Shown here piece after piece: positions 5,947-6,124 of a stretch of DNA of 6,124 nucleotides (the first letter of the stretch is position 1; each line of letters begins with the position of its first letter). A program made the position numbers and the translations under genes. Source of the stretch: Nitrospirota bacterium (GTDB taxonomy: Bacteria; Nitrospirota; Nitrospiria; Nitrospirales; Nitrospiraceae); the NCBI GenBank assembly GCA_016235225.1, contig JACRLS010000096.1, positions 1 to 6,124 of the forward strand. Direction: 5' to 3'. The notes below the pieces were generated by a model. The model was given only the letters and a program-made list of their open reading frames with translations, ran no database searches and was not told the origin of the DNA.

Positions 5947-5990
5947 GATCTCATCTCTACGGCAGCGGCCGCGTTCCGGGATAGGCAATC

Positions 5991-6124
5991 ATGGCCAGCC
6001 AATCGAAGCAGTACAACGTCGCCGTCATCGGCGCCACGGGCGTCGTCGGACGCGAGTTCCTCAAGATCTCCGAGGAGCGCCGCTTCCCCGTCAAGTCGTT
6101 GAAGCTGCTCGCCACCGAGCGCTC
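5991..6124 (+). CDS. asd: Aspartate-semialdehyde dehydrogenase, N-terminal part
   Basis: The first 44 codons of asd, cut by the window end. The enzyme reduces aspartyl phosphate to aspartate semialdehyde with NADPH in the cytoplasm, the branch step to lysine, diaminopimelate, threonine and methionine. The N-terminal NADP-binding motif GATGVVG (14-20) sits in the usual strand-loop-helix, followed by REFLKISEERRFPVKSLKLLATER, whose FPV.SLKLLA pattern is typical of the family. The catalytic Cys and His lie beyond the window. The ATG is preceded by a weak TAGG five bases away. The gene is divergent from the CNB/cyclase run and has a candidate promoter at 5893-5922. No functional link with the neighbours is evident beyond the shared intergenic region. 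Identification rests on 44 residues, but the match to the family start is strong. Confidence 0.93.
   Translation, partial: MASQSKQYNVAVIGATGVVGREFLKISEERRFPVKSLKLLATER

Noticed and set aside
5482..5988. A 168-residue minus-strand frame overlapping the CNB gene
   Set aside because: It is a very Arg-rich out-of-frame reading of the CNB gene; only its internal ATG at 5922 is of interest, as a possible true start after a frameshift.

Overview
The window reads as ordinary chromosomal DNA from a GC-rich Gram-negative-type bacterium: there is a lipoprotein signal, an exported SH3 protein and compact, overlapping genes. A CHASE2-type adenylate cyclase beside an M48 lipoprotein, together with the style of the proteins, would suit Nitrospirota (Nitrospira-like), but that is a low-confidence guess from protein character and not from a marker gene.

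Layout from left to right. Positions 1-589 hold no gene I can support, but they contain a short decayed piece (about 302-390) of an M48 peptidase gene, 32/33 identical over its core to part of the intact M48 gene further right. Positions 590-1726 (minus) encode an orphan AAA_14/DUF4143 ATPase with a PD-(D/E)XK-like C-terminus. A strong hairpin at 1741-1777 separates it from the next transcription unit and probably ends that unit; a candidate near-leaderless promoter for the ATPase lies inside the same hairpin. Positions 1836-5846 (minus) carry a tightly packed run of four genes, in transcription order: a small cyclic-nucleotide-binding (CNB) protein, a CHASE2-class IIIb adenylate cyclase-TPR protein, an exported SH3 protein and an M48 metallopeptidase lipoprotein. 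From 5991 (plus), divergent from this run, begins asd (aspartate-semialdehyde dehydrogenase), cut by the window end.

How the genes may work together (inference): the cyclase would make cAMP in response to an extracytoplasmic signal sensed by CHASE2, and the CNB protein encoded just before it could bind the product. The SH3 protein and the M48 lipoprotein act in the periplasm, with the SH3 protein possibly an envelope-sensing or peptidoglycan-binding partner of the protease. The cyclase/SH3 and SH3/M48 junctions leave almost no space between genes, which argues for one transcript with translational coupling.

The oddest points are: the CNB gene, whose open frame has no normal start codon where coding character begins and would gain an ATG by a one-base change; the CNB stop codon, which sits in the loop of a perfect 8-bp hairpin and in the same frame as the cyclase; and the M48 gene remnant on the far side of the ATPase. 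I see no convincing new defence or mobile system.
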